Part shown: positions 6,194 to 14,077 of the stretch, piece after piece | How the letters are laid out: the number at the start of each line of letters is the position of its first letter | How positions within the stretch are numbered: position 1 is the stretch's first letter | Assembly (NCBI GenBank): GCA_937967665.1 | Contig: CALBSZ010000386.1 | Span: forward strand, 1-20,582 | Length of the DNA stretch: 20,582 nt | Direction: 5' to 3' | DNA from: an uncultured Planctomycetaceae bacterium | GTDB taxonomy: Bacteria > Planctomycetota > Planctomycetia > Pirellulales > Pirellulaceae | Notes under the pieces: generated by a model | Seen by the model: only the letters and a program-made list of their open reading frames with translations | What the model was told of the DNA's origin: nothing | Databases searched by the model: none | Made by a program: the position numbers and the translations under genes

Positions 6194-7747
6194 CTAGGCC
6201 TTTTTCTTCTTCTTTTCAGGCTGTTTTGGCGGTTTGACGTTTGCGACACTCCCGTCGTCGCCATATTGTTTGCGCAACCGTTCGAGCTCCTGCTTCAGTT
6301 CCTTCACCACTTCGGCGTAAGCCGCGTCCTTGTAAACGCTGCGCAGCTCGTTCGGGTCCTTTTCCAAATCGAACAGTTCCCAGAGGTCTTCCTGGTAGAA
6401 GTGAATCAACTTGTAGCGATCCGTCCGCACGCCGTAATGTCGCCGCACGCTATGAGCTCCGGGGAATTCGTAGTAGTGGTAGTACAGCGACTGTCGCCAC
6501 TGCACATCGTCCTGGCCGGTCAGGATCGGTAACAGGCTGGCCCCTTGCATGTCCGCCGGGATCTTGGCGCCCGCGATATCCAGAAACGTCTCGGCAAAGT
6601 CCAGGTTCATGACCATTTGCCGGGAAACACTGCCGGGCTTTACCTTGCCGGGCCAACGCACCAGCAACGGCGTACGGAACGATTCTTCATACATCCAGCG
6701 TTTGTCAAACCAGCCGTGCTCGCCCAGATACCAACCCTGGTCCGAGGAATACATCACCACCGTGTTGTCGGCGAGTCCGCTATCGTCGAGGTAATCGAGG
6801 ACGCGACCGACGTTCTCATCGACCGAGTCCACGCAGCGCAGGTAGTCCTTGGCGTAGCGCTGGTACTTCCATTTGACGAGTTCTTCGCCCTGCAAGTTGG
6901 CTTCCTGGAAGGCCTTGTTCTTGGGACCGTAAGCCGCGTTCCAGGCGGCACGCTGTTCGGGCGTCAAGTTTCCCGGTGCCTTCAATTTCAAGTCGGCGGC
7001 ATTGAGATGTCGCTTGATGGTCATTGTCTGCTTCGATGCCGGGAATTCCCGATTGGCGTAGTCGTCCCACAGCGTGGCCGGTTCGGGAAGCGTCACATCG
7101 TCGTAGTTGTTCAACTGTTTCGGCCCCGGCTGCCAGTTCCGATGAGGCGCCTTGTGCTGGTACATCAGGAAGAACGGCTTGTCGGCTTGCCGCTTGTTCT
7201 GCAGCCAGTCCAGTGCCAGGTCGGTGATGATGTCCGTCGTGTAACCAGTATGTTTGACCGTGCGATAGCCTTGTGGTCCGACGTCGCCTTCGTTGGTTCG
7301 CATCGGCGGGTTATAATACGGGCCCTGTCCGATCAGGCGATGGTAATAGTCGAACCCCGTCGGCTCGCTCTTCAAATGCCATTTGCCCACCATCGCCGTC
7401 TGGTAACCTGCTGCCTGCAGGAGCTTGGAAACCGTTTGCTGCCCGCCGTTGAAGGTGTTTCCATTGCGGACGAATCCATTCAAGTGGCTGTACTTGCCTG
7501 TCAGGATTACGGCGCGGGACGGCCCGCAGATGGAATTGGTGACGTAAGCGGCGTCGAAGCGCATTCCCTCTGTGGCGATGCGGTCCAGATTAGGTGTCAC
7601 GTTGCGGTTGCTGCCGTAGCAGCTCATGGCTTGGTAGCCGTGATCGTCCGTGAAAATGAACAGGATGTTCGGCCTCTCGTCTTTTGCTGACGCGACGACC
7701 GTTAGAAGCAATGTCAGCAAGACCATGACTGCAAATTCACGTTTCAT
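6194..7747 (-). CDS. Secreted FGly-dependent sulfatase
   Basis: A 517-residue arylsulfatase-family enzyme that hydrolyses sulfate esters, probably on sulfated polysaccharide, outside the cytoplasm. The ATG at 7747 is preceded by GAGGAT and begins a signal peptide (charged MKRE, then a hydrophobic stretch to VVASA). The metal site begins with Asp34-Asp35 in FTDDHG. The modification motif C-G-P-S-R (Cys74) is the type converted to formylglycine. Further conserved blocks are GKWHLK, SSDQGWYLGEHGWFDKRWMYEESFRTPLLVRWPG and a C-terminal region like the N-sulphoglucosamine sulfohydrolase C-terminal domain (YHYYEFPG, GVRTDRYKLIHF, ELFDLEKDPNE). The tail is lysine-rich (EKKKKKA). Substrate cannot be told; no maturase or polysaccharide lyase is next to it. 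An extra 11 codons upstream lack a ribosome binding site. Confidence 0.93.
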   Translation of the reverse strand: MKREFAVMVLLTLLLTVVASAKDERPNILFIFTDDHGYQAMSCYGSNRNVTPNLDRIATEGMRFDAAYVTNSICGPSRAVILTGKYSHLNGFVRNGNTFNGGQQTVSKLLQAAGYQTAMVGKWHLKSEPTGFDYYHRLIGQGPYYNPPMRTNEGDVGPQGYRTVKHTGYTTDIITDLALDWLQNKRQADKPFFLMYQHKAPHRNWQPGPKQLNNYDDVTLPEPATLWDDYANREFPASKQTMTIKRHLNAADLKLKAPGNLTPEQRAAWNAAYGPKNKAFQEANLQGEELVKWKYQRYAKDYLRCVDSVDENVGRVLDYLDDSGLADNTVVMYSSDQGWYLGEHGWFDKRWMYEESFRTPLLVRWPGKVKPGSVSRQMVMNLDFAETFLDIAGAKIPADMQGASLLPILTGQDDVQWRQSLYYHYYEFPGAHSVRRHYGVRTDRYKLIHFYQEDLWELFDLEKDPNELRSVYKDAAYAEVVKELKQELERLRKQYGDDGSVANVKPPKQPEKKKKKA

Positions 7748-8005
7748 ATCAATCCTCACCGGTTCGTGCACGTCGCGCATAAGTCCGGCTTCAACGGCGC
7801 CGAGACGATGTCGATGGACACCGTAGGTGGCACAGCTGCTCGACGTGCATTCGAGATATACGAGTTATAAGTGTTGGAACTGTTGATTATGACTCCCTGT
7901 CTCCGACACGCAAACAAGGGAAGCGTTGAATTCGCGGATTTCTATCGCCCGCCCTAGTTCTCTTGGACCGACGTGATCATCAGGAGGAGTGCTGTTGGCC
8001 GATGA

Positions 8006-8034
8006 TTGACGGAAATTCGCAATATCCTTATAGT
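8006..8034 (+). promoter_or_regulatory. Sigma70-type promoter for the ACT-ATPase gene pair
   Basis: TTGACG (8006-8011), a 17-nt spacer and TATAGT (8029-8034): 5 of 6 matches in each hexamer and ideal spacing. Transcription would start near 8041, giving a leader of about 35 nt to the ATG at 8076. The rest of 7748-8075, the divergent region shared with the sulfatase, shows no other clear signal, apart from an unused GGAGG at about 7983. Confidence 0.6.
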
Positions 8035-8075
8035 TAGCAGCTGTTCTGCTCAATGCCTGACACCCCGTAAACACG

Positions 8076-8567
8076 ATGAATACCGGCGATTCCACCGCAG
8101 TTCCGTTTGACACCATGCGAGGTCGCGACTACCCGACCATTCGCCAGTTCACGGTATTTCTTGAGAATCGCGTCGGGCAGTTGCTGGAAGTGGTACGGCG
8201 TTTTGAAGGGAGCAACGTCCGGATCGTGGCCCTTTCGATCAACGATACCACCGAGTGTGCGTTTGTCCGATTCTTGCTCAGCCATCCCGAACAAGGTCGC
8301 GAAATATTGGAGCGCGCTGGTCTGGCGATGATCGAAAGCGACTTGATCGGAGTCGAACTCCCCACGGGATCCCAGCCGCTATTGCAAGTCTGCACGGCCT
8401 TGCTGCAGGCGGAAGTGAACATCATACAGGCCTATCCATTGATCATGCAGCCGCACGGCCGTCCGGCAGTGGCACTGATGGTGGACAACATCGAGATCGG
8501 CATGGAAACACTGCACGCTCGTGGTGTGCGGATGCTGACCGAAGACGACCTGATGGGCCTGGAATAA
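8076..8567 (+). CDS. Tandem ACT-domain protein
   Basis: A 163-residue soluble protein made of two ACT domains, the beta-alpha-beta-beta-alpha-beta fold that binds amino acids or other small ligands. ACT 1 runs from about residue 21 (TIRQFTVFLENRVGQLLEVV, with the typical N-R-x-G turn) to about 93; ACT 2 from about 98 (LLQVCTALLQAEVNIIQAY) to the end. There is no catalytic domain, so it resembles stand-alone regulators, as seen in acetohydroxyacid synthase small subunits and related sensors. The start at 8076 fits the promoter upstream; Met14 (8115) is an alternative, and neither has a clear Shine-Dalgarno sequence. Its stop is 5 nt before the start of the next gene, so the two are almost certainly co-transcribed. 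The ligand is unknown. Confidence 0.82.
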   Translation: MNTGDSTAVPFDTMRGRDYPTIRQFTVFLENRVGQLLEVVRRFEGSNVRIVALSINDTTECAFVRFLLSHPEQGREILERAGLAMIESDLIGVELPTGSQPLLQVCTALLQAEVNIIQAYPLIMQPHGRPAVALMVDNIEIGMETLHARGVRMLTEDDLMGLE

Positions 8568-8572
8568 CCGCG

Positions 8573-9154
8573 ATGTCTGTCGCCTCGGAGCCGAATCCGT
8601 TTTCTACGCGCTTCACCCGGCCAGGAGCCATCGACTACCAGTTTGCTGTCGACGGGGACCGGACACAGCTGGTCGATAAACTCGCTGCGAACCGTTGGAT
8701 GGGTCAGATCGTGGGACCGCATGGTTCGGGAAAGTCCACGCTGTTGGCTGCCCTGCTACCCCGGCTGGAACAACGCGGCAAGCGGATCCTGTCGATCACA
8801 CTTCACTCGGGCGAACGTCGTCTGGATTGGATCGCTCTGAATCGGCGTCGCTGGGACCGGCAAACGCTGGTCATCGTCGATGGCTACGAACAGCTCGGCT
8901 GGCACCACCGCTGGAAGTTGCGCCGCCGCGTGCGGAAGTCGTCGGCTGGCTTGTTGGTCACGACGCATCGGTGCGTGCGCTTGCCGTTAATCTGCGAAAC
9001 CACCACGTCCGCGGCACTGTTGTCCACGCTGGTCGATACCCTCGCGCCGCACCATTCTTTTTCGACGGCTATGATCCAGGCTTGCTTTCAGCAGCACGAC
9101 GGCAATCTGCGTGAGGCTTTGTTCACATTGTACGACCGTTGGGAAAGCGCATAA
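8573..9154 (+). CDS. Small P-loop ATPase/NTP-binding protein
   Basis: A 193-residue protein with a Walker A motif G-P-H-G-S-G-K-S-T (48-56) and a Walker B-like strand LVIVDGYEQL (99-108, Asp103). A later strand LLVTTHR resembles the sensor or switch strand of AAA-type and ABC-like ATPases. There is no ABC signature, membrane segment or DNA-binding motif, and the middle is arginine-rich (NRRRWDR, RWKLRRRVRK). The frame is open far upstream, but the ATG at 8573, 5 nt after the ACT gene stop, is the natural start. I do not recognise the family; a short AAA/STAND-like or kinase-like protein is possible. Co-transcription with the ACT gene suggests the two proteins work in one process. Confidence 0.78.
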   Translation: MSVASEPNPFSTRFTRPGAIDYQFAVDGDRTQLVDKLAANRWMGQIVGPHGSGKSTLLAALLPRLEQRGKRILSITLHSGERRLDWIALNRRRWDRQTLVIVDGYEQLGWHHRWKLRRRVRKSSAGLLVTTHRCVRLPLICETTTSAALLSTLVDTLAPHHSFSTAMIQACFQQHDGNLREALFTLYDRWESA

Positions 9155-9459
9155 CCCTTTTCCCAAGTGTCTTTCTTGCCACGCTAGCGTCAACCATGAC
9201 CTACAATTACATAGCCGTTGTGTGCGCTAGCGGTTCTAGCGCGACGCATCGCTTGACTATTCCGCATAATGGTTCACAGCGGAAAAGTCGCCGCAATCGG
9301 AAAACGCAGCCAAATGAAACGATCGGCGTCATCCAACATTGACATGCGACTGTATGGGCAGTCTAACTGAAACAGGGTTATGGTCGGGTCACACTGTGAT
9401 CTCAATAGCCAGTCAGGGATCGACGGGACCGTAGCGAAGAAACCAGCGGAGTTGAATTG
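9155..9459. other. Intergenic region with candidate promoter
   Basis: A 305-bp stretch without a credible gene. It holds a small inverted repeat around GCGCTAG...CTAGCGC near 9221-9242, just after the ATPase gene, which may be a weak terminator stem (no T-run follows). Nearer the downstream gene is the promoter listed at 9339-9367. Frames present here lack ribosome binding sites. Confidence 0.4.
9339..9367 (+). promoter_or_regulatory. Candidate sigma70 promoter for the secreted Cys-rich protein gene
   Basis: A perfect TTGACA (9339-9344), 17-nt spacer and TCTAAC (9362-9367, 4 of 6). It would start transcripts near 9374, some 85 nt before the ATG at 9460. Confidence 0.4.
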
Positions 9460-10422
9460 ATGAAGCGAATGATCCCACGCACCGTAATCGCGGCAGTAGC
9501 GTTTGCACTGTCAATTAGTTGTTGCGTAACGTCTCACGCCGGTTTATTCGACTGGTTGTTCCCCGGTTTGCGGCCTCAGGCTGCCTACTATCCCTACACC
9601 GTTGGCTATGCGCCGGCGAACACGGGCTGTTCACCATGTAACTCGTGTTCCACCGGAGCGGCGGCGCAGCCGTATACGGTGGCGCGGCCGGTCGTGCCGC
9701 AAGTTGCTGGCTACGGGGGATATCGTCCCGATCCGTTTTATCGCACCAGCTGGGTGCGCATGCCGGTAACCAATTACCAGCCGGCGGGTATGGCGATGAA
9801 TCCTGCGGGAGTTCCCGTCACGGCTTACCAGCCCTGCCAGAAGTTCGCCTGGACTCCTCGCCGCGTGCCCGCCACGGTTCTGGCACCGCAGTATCCGGCG
9901 TACGCGGCGGCCCCCATGGCGAGTCAGCCGATGTATGCCCAGCCGGCGTATGGCTACGGTTGCGAAACCAGCTGCGCTTCCAGTTGCAGCCCGTGTGGAT
10001 CGTGCGGCAGCGCGATCTACGGTGGCAGCAGCGGTTGTTCCAACTGCTTGCAAAGCGCGCCCGCGATGACCGTACCGTCGTCGCAGGAACCCACGCCCGC
10101 GCCCTCGACCGGAATCGAACCAGCAGACCAGCGTCCTTCCCTGCTGCAGAACAATCCCGGGGCCGGCGCTTCACTGCAGGTTCCGCAGAGCGAAGCGTAT
10201 TATCCAAGTGGACTGAAAACGGTACCTGATCCCGACGCCGAACCGGCGCAGGACGAGGAGGCTGCTCCGCAGCTCATCGATCCCCGAGATCGGACCGCAG
10301 CGCGCACCACGGCGCGCTGGGCAGTGGTCCCCATTTCCTGGCCGCAACCGTCTGCCGAGCCAGCGCCTGCGGCCCGGCCAGCGATTGAATTGGACGATAG
10401 CGGTTGGACGCCTGTTCGCTAG
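9460..10422 (+). CDS. Secreted Cys/Tyr/Pro-rich hypothetical protein
   Basis: A 320-residue protein with a clear signal peptide: MKRMIPRT, a hydrophobic core, and a likely cut after SHA (residue 27). GGAG lies 8 nt before the ATG at 9460. The mature protein starts GLFDWLFPG, then is rich in Tyr, Pro, Ala and Gly. Cysteines occur in two clusters with 2-3 residue spacing (57, 60, 63 and 168, 172, 176, 179, 182, 193, 196), which in the periplasm or outside could form disulfides or cross-links. The C-terminal third is acidic and Pro-rich, without cysteine, and ends with a short ordered tail DDSGWTPVR. This style is common among planctomycete envelope proteins of unknown role; I assign no function. 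A family A repeat begins 12 nt after its stop. Confidence 0.8.
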   Translation: MKRMIPRTVIAAVAFALSISCCVTSHAGLFDWLFPGLRPQAAYYPYTVGYAPANTGCSPCNSCSTGAAAQPYTVARPVVPQVAGYGGYRPDPFYRTSWVRMPVTNYQPAGMAMNPAGVPVTAYQPCQKFAWTPRRVPATVLAPQYPAYAAAPMASQPMYAQPAYGYGCETSCASSCSPCGSCGSAIYGGSSGCSNCLQSAPAMTVPSSQEPTPAPSTGIEPADQRPSLLQNNPGAGASLQVPQSEAYYPSGLKTVPDPDAEPAQDEEAAPQLIDPRDRTAARTTARWAVVPISWPQPSAEPAPAARPAIELDDSGWTPVR

Positions 10423-10434
10423 CACGGCAGCCCT

Positions 10435-10531
10435 GTTGACGGGAGCGAAACGGGGACTGGCTCCCTCGCGTTGTCCCGTTCGTCCCGGAATACGAATTGG
10501 ATCGATGGTGCCTGTCCCCCTTTCGCGGCAC
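10435..10531 (+). repeat. Palindromic repeat family A, copy 2 (97 bp)
   Basis: Same length, ends and stem as copy 1. The arms are at 10445-10467 and 10504-10526, with GCGAAACGGGGACTGGCTCC in the left arm. It starts 12 nt after the stop of the secreted Cys-rich protein gene and points the same way as that gene. Confidence 0.8.
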
Positions 10532-10658
10532 CTTTACTGCACGGGCAGCACCACCTGGCAGAATTCGAGTGCGTTTGGCTGAGGTGTTGCGGCATGTTCC
10601 TCGCTGGTCGCAACGATTCTCAGCGGCAGAGGCGCTCGATGTGCCTGCGACTTGCACG
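10532..10658. other. Spacer between repeats A and B
   Basis: About 127 bp between the two repeat elements. It is unique within the window as far as I can see and holds no gene. In the other A-B pair the equivalent spacer is only 15 bp. Confidence 0.4.
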
Positions 10659-10791
10659 AGTGCTTTGTCAAGTAGAAGCATTGGGGTTGGGTGGCTGGGG
10701 TCGAGTGAAACGAGCCCCCAGTGTTTTGCAGCCTGGGAGCTCACTGTCGTTCGAACCCAGCCACCCTAAGATTACGCGTTGACAAAGCACT
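10659..10791 (+). repeat. MITE-like element containing palindromic repeat family B, copy 2
   Basis: A perfect 13-bp terminal inverted repeat, AGTGCTTTGTCAA (10659-10671) and TTGACAAAGCACT (10779-10791), bounds a 133-bp element. Inside is family B copy 2 (10689-10766) with 11-bp arms GGGTGGCTGGG and CCCAGCCACCC, and an internal hairpin CTGGGGTCG...CGAGCCCCCAG. The core matches copy 1 at 6095. No transposase and no obvious target-site duplication are present. The right end is 42 bp upstream of glnE. Confidence 0.75.
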
Positions 10792-10821
10792 AGCGGCCTA
10801 CTCACTGCCCGATCTCCTATC

Positions 10822-10827
10822 TATGAT
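10822..10827 (+). promoter_or_regulatory. glnE: Candidate -10 box for glnE (possible leaderless mRNA)
   Basis: TATGAT (5 of 6) lies 6 nt before the glnE ATG, with a weak TACTCA at -35 after a 17-nt spacer. A start 7 nt downstream of the box would fall on the A of the ATG. No Shine-Dalgarno sequence precedes the ATG, which agrees with a leaderless transcript, but the call is tentative. Confidence 0.3.
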
Positions 10828-10833
10828 GGGTTC

Positions 10834-13800
10834 ATGGAAACGAAGGATTTCGCGGAGCTTCTGGATCACCCGGATCGGGCTGGCGATTGGCTGGCAGCGT
10901 TGGGCGTTCAAGACCATCCGGCCGCGCACCAGGCGTTGGTCCGCATGGCGTCCGCGGGGATCACGCTGGACCTGCTGGCGGACATTTCCGGACAGCTTGA
11001 AGAGCATCTGCCGGGCGTCAGTGATCCGGATCGTGTACTGAAGAACCTGGCCCAGTTCGTGGCGGCGGCGAGGAGTCCGCTGTCCCTGGGCGGTTTGTTC
11101 GAACGCGACCGGGCGGCCCTGCCCACCTTGCTGCAAATCCTCTCCAGCAGCCAGCATCTGAGCGAGTTATTGATTCGCGATCCGGAAACGTTTGATCTGC
11201 TGCGCATGACCAACGGCCAGCCGGTGTCACGAGACGAACTGGTCAAGGAGATCTGCGGTGAAGTGGACGCGGCCGTCAACGAGGTCGACGTGATGAATGT
11301 CCTCCGCCGCTATCAGCAGCGTGAAACGCTACGGATCACGTACGGCGACATTGTCCGCAAGCAGCGCTTGGACGTGGTGACACGACAAATCAGTTATCTG
11401 GCGGAGGCCATTTGCGAGGCCGCGATTCACGCTGCTCGACACCGGCTGGAAGCCAAACGGGGCGTGCCGCGCCGCGCTGACGGCCAGCGCGCCCGCTTCG
11501 TCGTGCTGGGACTCGGTCGTTTGGGTGGCACCGAATTGAATTACTCCAGCCACCTTGATTTGGTTTTTCTGAGTGACAACGGCGGCAAGACGGACGGCGA
11601 TAGATCACTCAGCAACGACGACTACTTTGAACGACTCGCCCAGGAAGTCGTGAAGTATCTGACTGCGGAGACCGAGCTGGGCGTGGCCTACAATGTGAAC
11701 CTGGAGTATCGACCGCATGGCGCCGAAGGACGCCTGGTGGCGACACTGGACGACGCTTTGCACTATTACGATACCGCGGGACGCACATGGCAGAGGCAGG
11801 CGTTCGTCAAGGCGCGACCCGTCGCAGGCGACCTGGACTTGGGCGAAGGCTTCCTGGAAAAACTGGAACCGTGGGTCTATCGCCGCTACCTGAATCGCGC
11901 GGACATCTCCGGGATCAAGGCACTCAAACGCCGCATTGAACGTCGTGCGAAGCGCGAGGGAGGCGATGAACGAGATATCAAGAATGGTCACGGTGGTATT
12001 CTGGATATCGAGTTCGTGATTCAGTTCCTGCAGCTGCTGAACGGAGGTGACCTGAAGCAGATTCGCACAGGGAATACGCTCGAAGCGATCGCGCATCTGG
12101 AACAGACAGGTTGTCTGACCATGCAGGAACGTTCGATTTTGGAAGAGAACTACCAGTTTCTGCGCAAGCTGGAACATCGCCTGCAGATCATGTTCGACTT
12201 GCAGACCCACATCCTGCCGGGGACGGACACCGAAATGAAGCGCTTGGCGATCCGCATGGACTACGGCGGCGGCGGGAACGCGGCCCTGGAAGCCTTTCGC
12301 AAGGATTTGACGGAGCGCACCAGTTTGAATCGCAAGATCCTGGACCATTTGCTGCATTCCGTGTTTGACGAAGGCGAAGTCGATGCCGAAGTCGATCTGG
12401 TACTCGACCCCAACCCGTTGCCCGAAACCATTCACGAAGTGTTGGGCAAGCACGGGTTCGCCGACGTCAACGCCGCGTATCGAAACCTCATGACGCTGGG
12501 GGACGAGCGGATTCCGTTTCTTTCGACACGGCGGTGCCGGCATTTCCTGGCCTCAATCGCGCCGCAACTGCTGCAGACGATCGCGGCAACTCCCGACCCC
12601 GACTTCACACTCAAGAATCTCAGCGAAGTCAGTAGTTCCCTGGGCGGTAAAGGAGTGCTGTGGGAATTGTTCAGTTTCAATCCGCCGACGCTGCAGTTGT
12701 ACGTACAGCTCTGTGCGTCCAGCCCCTACCTGTCCGGAATCCTGACCAGCAATCCAGGCATGATCGATGAACTCATGGATTCGCTCGTTCTGGACCGGTT
12801 GCCGTCGCTGGCAGGCTGCCGGCAACTGCTGGACGACTTGTGTCGGGGCGCGGAAGATACCGAACCGATGTTGCACAACTTCAAGAATTCGCAACATTTG
12901 CGCGTCGGTGTTCGCGATATTCTCGGCAAGGAAACGATCGAAGCCACGCATCGCGCGCTATCGGACATCGCCGAGGTGTGCCTGGATCACATCGCCAGGT
13001 CGGAGTATGAGAAACTGATCGGCAAACATGGTGTCCCGCAAGCCGCCAGCGGCGGGCCCTGCGAGTTTGTTGTCTTGGGACTGGGGAAACTCGGCGGCCG
13101 CGAACCGAATTACCATAGCGACTTGGACGTGGCGTTTCTTTATGACCACGATGGTTCGACACAACCCCCGCAGCGCGGCCGGAATAGCGCCACGTCCAAT
13201 CATCACTTCTTCGAGCAATTAAGTCAGCGGATCGTCAAACGGGTAACACAACTTGGACCGTATGGACGTTTGTACGAAGTGGATCCGCGGCTTCGACCCC
13301 ATGGCCAGACGGGTTCGCTGGTCATGTCTGTCGAAGAATTCGCGAAGTTCTTCTCTGCGGGGAAGGCCCAGTTCTGGCAGCGGCAGGCATTGTGCAAAGC
13401 GCGGCCCGTTGTCGGTTCCGACGAGGCTCGCAGCGCGGTGATGTCTGTCGTACGCCAGGTAATCACCGCCGTCCCGTGGAGCGACGCGTGCGCTCAGGAG
13501 ATTCGCGCACTGCGTGCGAAATTGGAGCAAGGCGCCGACGAGCTGAATCTCAAGCGAGCGCCCGGAGGAACCATTGACATTGAATTCATCGTGCAGATGC
13601 TGCAATTGAAACATGCCGTATCGCAGCCCAGCGTCCTGCAGCCCGGCACGTTACCCGCGATCGCGGCACTGTTGGAAGCGGGATACCTCAGTCCACCGGA
13701 CGCCGATTTCCTGAATCGCTCGTACCGCTTCCTGCGTACCGTCGAATCGCGCATTCGGCTGATGGCGGCCGCGGCCCGACACAGCCTGCCGCGCGATCCC

Positions 13801-13920
13801 CACGAACTCAACAAGCTGGCCTATTTCCTCGACTACGAAGAAACGCGGCCGCTGCTGGCCGATTGCCGCGAATTCCTCACCGAAAACCGGCGGCAATTCC
13901 AGAAATTCTTCGCTTCGTAA
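10834..13920 (+). CDS. glnE: Glutamine synthetase adenylyltransferase (bifunctional-type GlnE)
   Basis: A 1028-residue cytoplasmic enzyme (E. coli protein: 946) that attaches AMP to glutamine synthetase and, in bifunctional forms, removes it under PII control. It has the two fused nucleotidyltransferase domains of GlnE. N-terminal (deadenylylase) block: GLGRLGGTELNYSSHLDL from residue 226, then VNLEYRPHG (288-296). C-terminal (adenylyltransferase) block: GLGKLGGREPNYHSDLDV from about 749, then VDPRLRPHG (816-824). The GTIDIEF helix block follows in the C-domain, with GILDIEF in the N-domain. The C-domain keeps Asp763, Asp765 and Asp817; the N-domain has His240, Asp242 and Asn289 at those sites, so deadenylylation may be lost. 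The ATG at 10834 lacks a Shine-Dalgarno sequence. No glnA or glnB is nearby. Confidence 0.95.
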   Translation: METKDFAELLDHPDRAGDWLAALGVQDHPAAHQALVRMASAGITLDLLADISGQLEEHLPGVSDPDRVLKNLAQFVAAARSPLSLGGLFERDRAALPTLLQILSSSQHLSELLIRDPETFDLLRMTNGQPVSRDELVKEICGEVDAAVNEVDVMNVLRRYQQRETLRITYGDIVRKQRLDVVTRQISYLAEAICEAAIHAARHRLEAKRGVPRRADGQRARFVVLGLGRLGGTELNYSSHLDLVFLSDNGGKTDGDRSLSNDDYFERLAQEVVKYLTAETELGVAYNVNLEYRPHGAEGRLVATLDDALHYYDTAGRTWQRQAFVKARPVAGDLDLGEGFLEKLEPWVYRRYLNRADISGIKALKRRIERRAKREGGDERDIKNGHGGILDIEFVIQFLQLLNGGDLKQIRTGNTLEAIAHLEQTGCLTMQERSILEENYQFLRKLEHRLQIMFDLQTHILPGTDTEMKRLAIRMDYGGGGNAALEAFRKDLTERTSLNRKILDHLLHSVFDEGEVDAEVDLVLDPNPLPETIHEVLGKHGFADVNAAYRNLMTLGDERIPFLSTRRCRHFLASIAPQLLQTIAATPDPDFTLKNLSEVSSSLGGKGVLWELFSFNPPTLQLYVQLCASSPYLSGILTSNPGMIDELMDSLVLDRLPSLAGCRQLLDDLCRGAEDTEPMLHNFKNSQHLRVGVRDILGKETIEATHRALSDIAEVCLDHIARSEYEKLIGKHGVPQAASGGPCEFVVLGLGKLGGREPNYHSDLDVAFLYDHDGSTQPPQRGRNSATSNHHFFEQLSQRIVKRVTQLGPYGRLYEVDPRLRPHGQTGSLVMSVEEFAKFFSAGKAQFWQRQALCKARPVVGSDEARSAVMSVVRQVITAVPWSDACAQEIRALRAKLEQGADELNLKRAPGGTIDIEFIVQMLQLKHAVSQPSVLQPGTLPAIAALLEAGYLSPPDADFLNRSYRFLRTVESRIRLMAAAARHSLPRDPHELNKLAYFLDYEETRPLLADCREFLTENRRQFQKFFAS

Positions 13921-13940
13921 AGCAGGAGTCGTCGTAGCTT

Positions 13941-14040
13941 CCGCGAGAATACAATTACGCAGCGCGAGCGAGTGTATTCGGACGCAAGTAACCCACTTGC
14001 TTGCGCTTCGTGCTGGTACGACGCCCGAACCTGGCGCTCT
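13941..14040. repeat. Hairpin-rich segment after glnE, candidate dispersed repeat (family C)
   Basis: Between the convergent ends of glnE and the HEAT gene are two stems: GAATACA (13947-13953) with TGTATTC (13973-13979), and GCAAGT (13984-13989) with ACTTGC (13995-14000). The section containing CTTGCTTGCGCTTCGTGCTGG resembles, from memory, a repeat that is scattered in planctomycete intergenic DNA; only one copy is in this window. It may serve as a two-way terminator, though no T-run follows. Confidence 0.4.
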
Positions 14041-14077
14041 GAAAGCAAGGCACGCGTTGCGGCAACGTCCGCGCGTC

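Noticed and set aside
9139..9342. Small frame (67 codons) after the ATPase gene
   Set aside because: It overlaps the end of the ATPase gene in another frame, lacks a ribosome binding site and runs into a promoter region.
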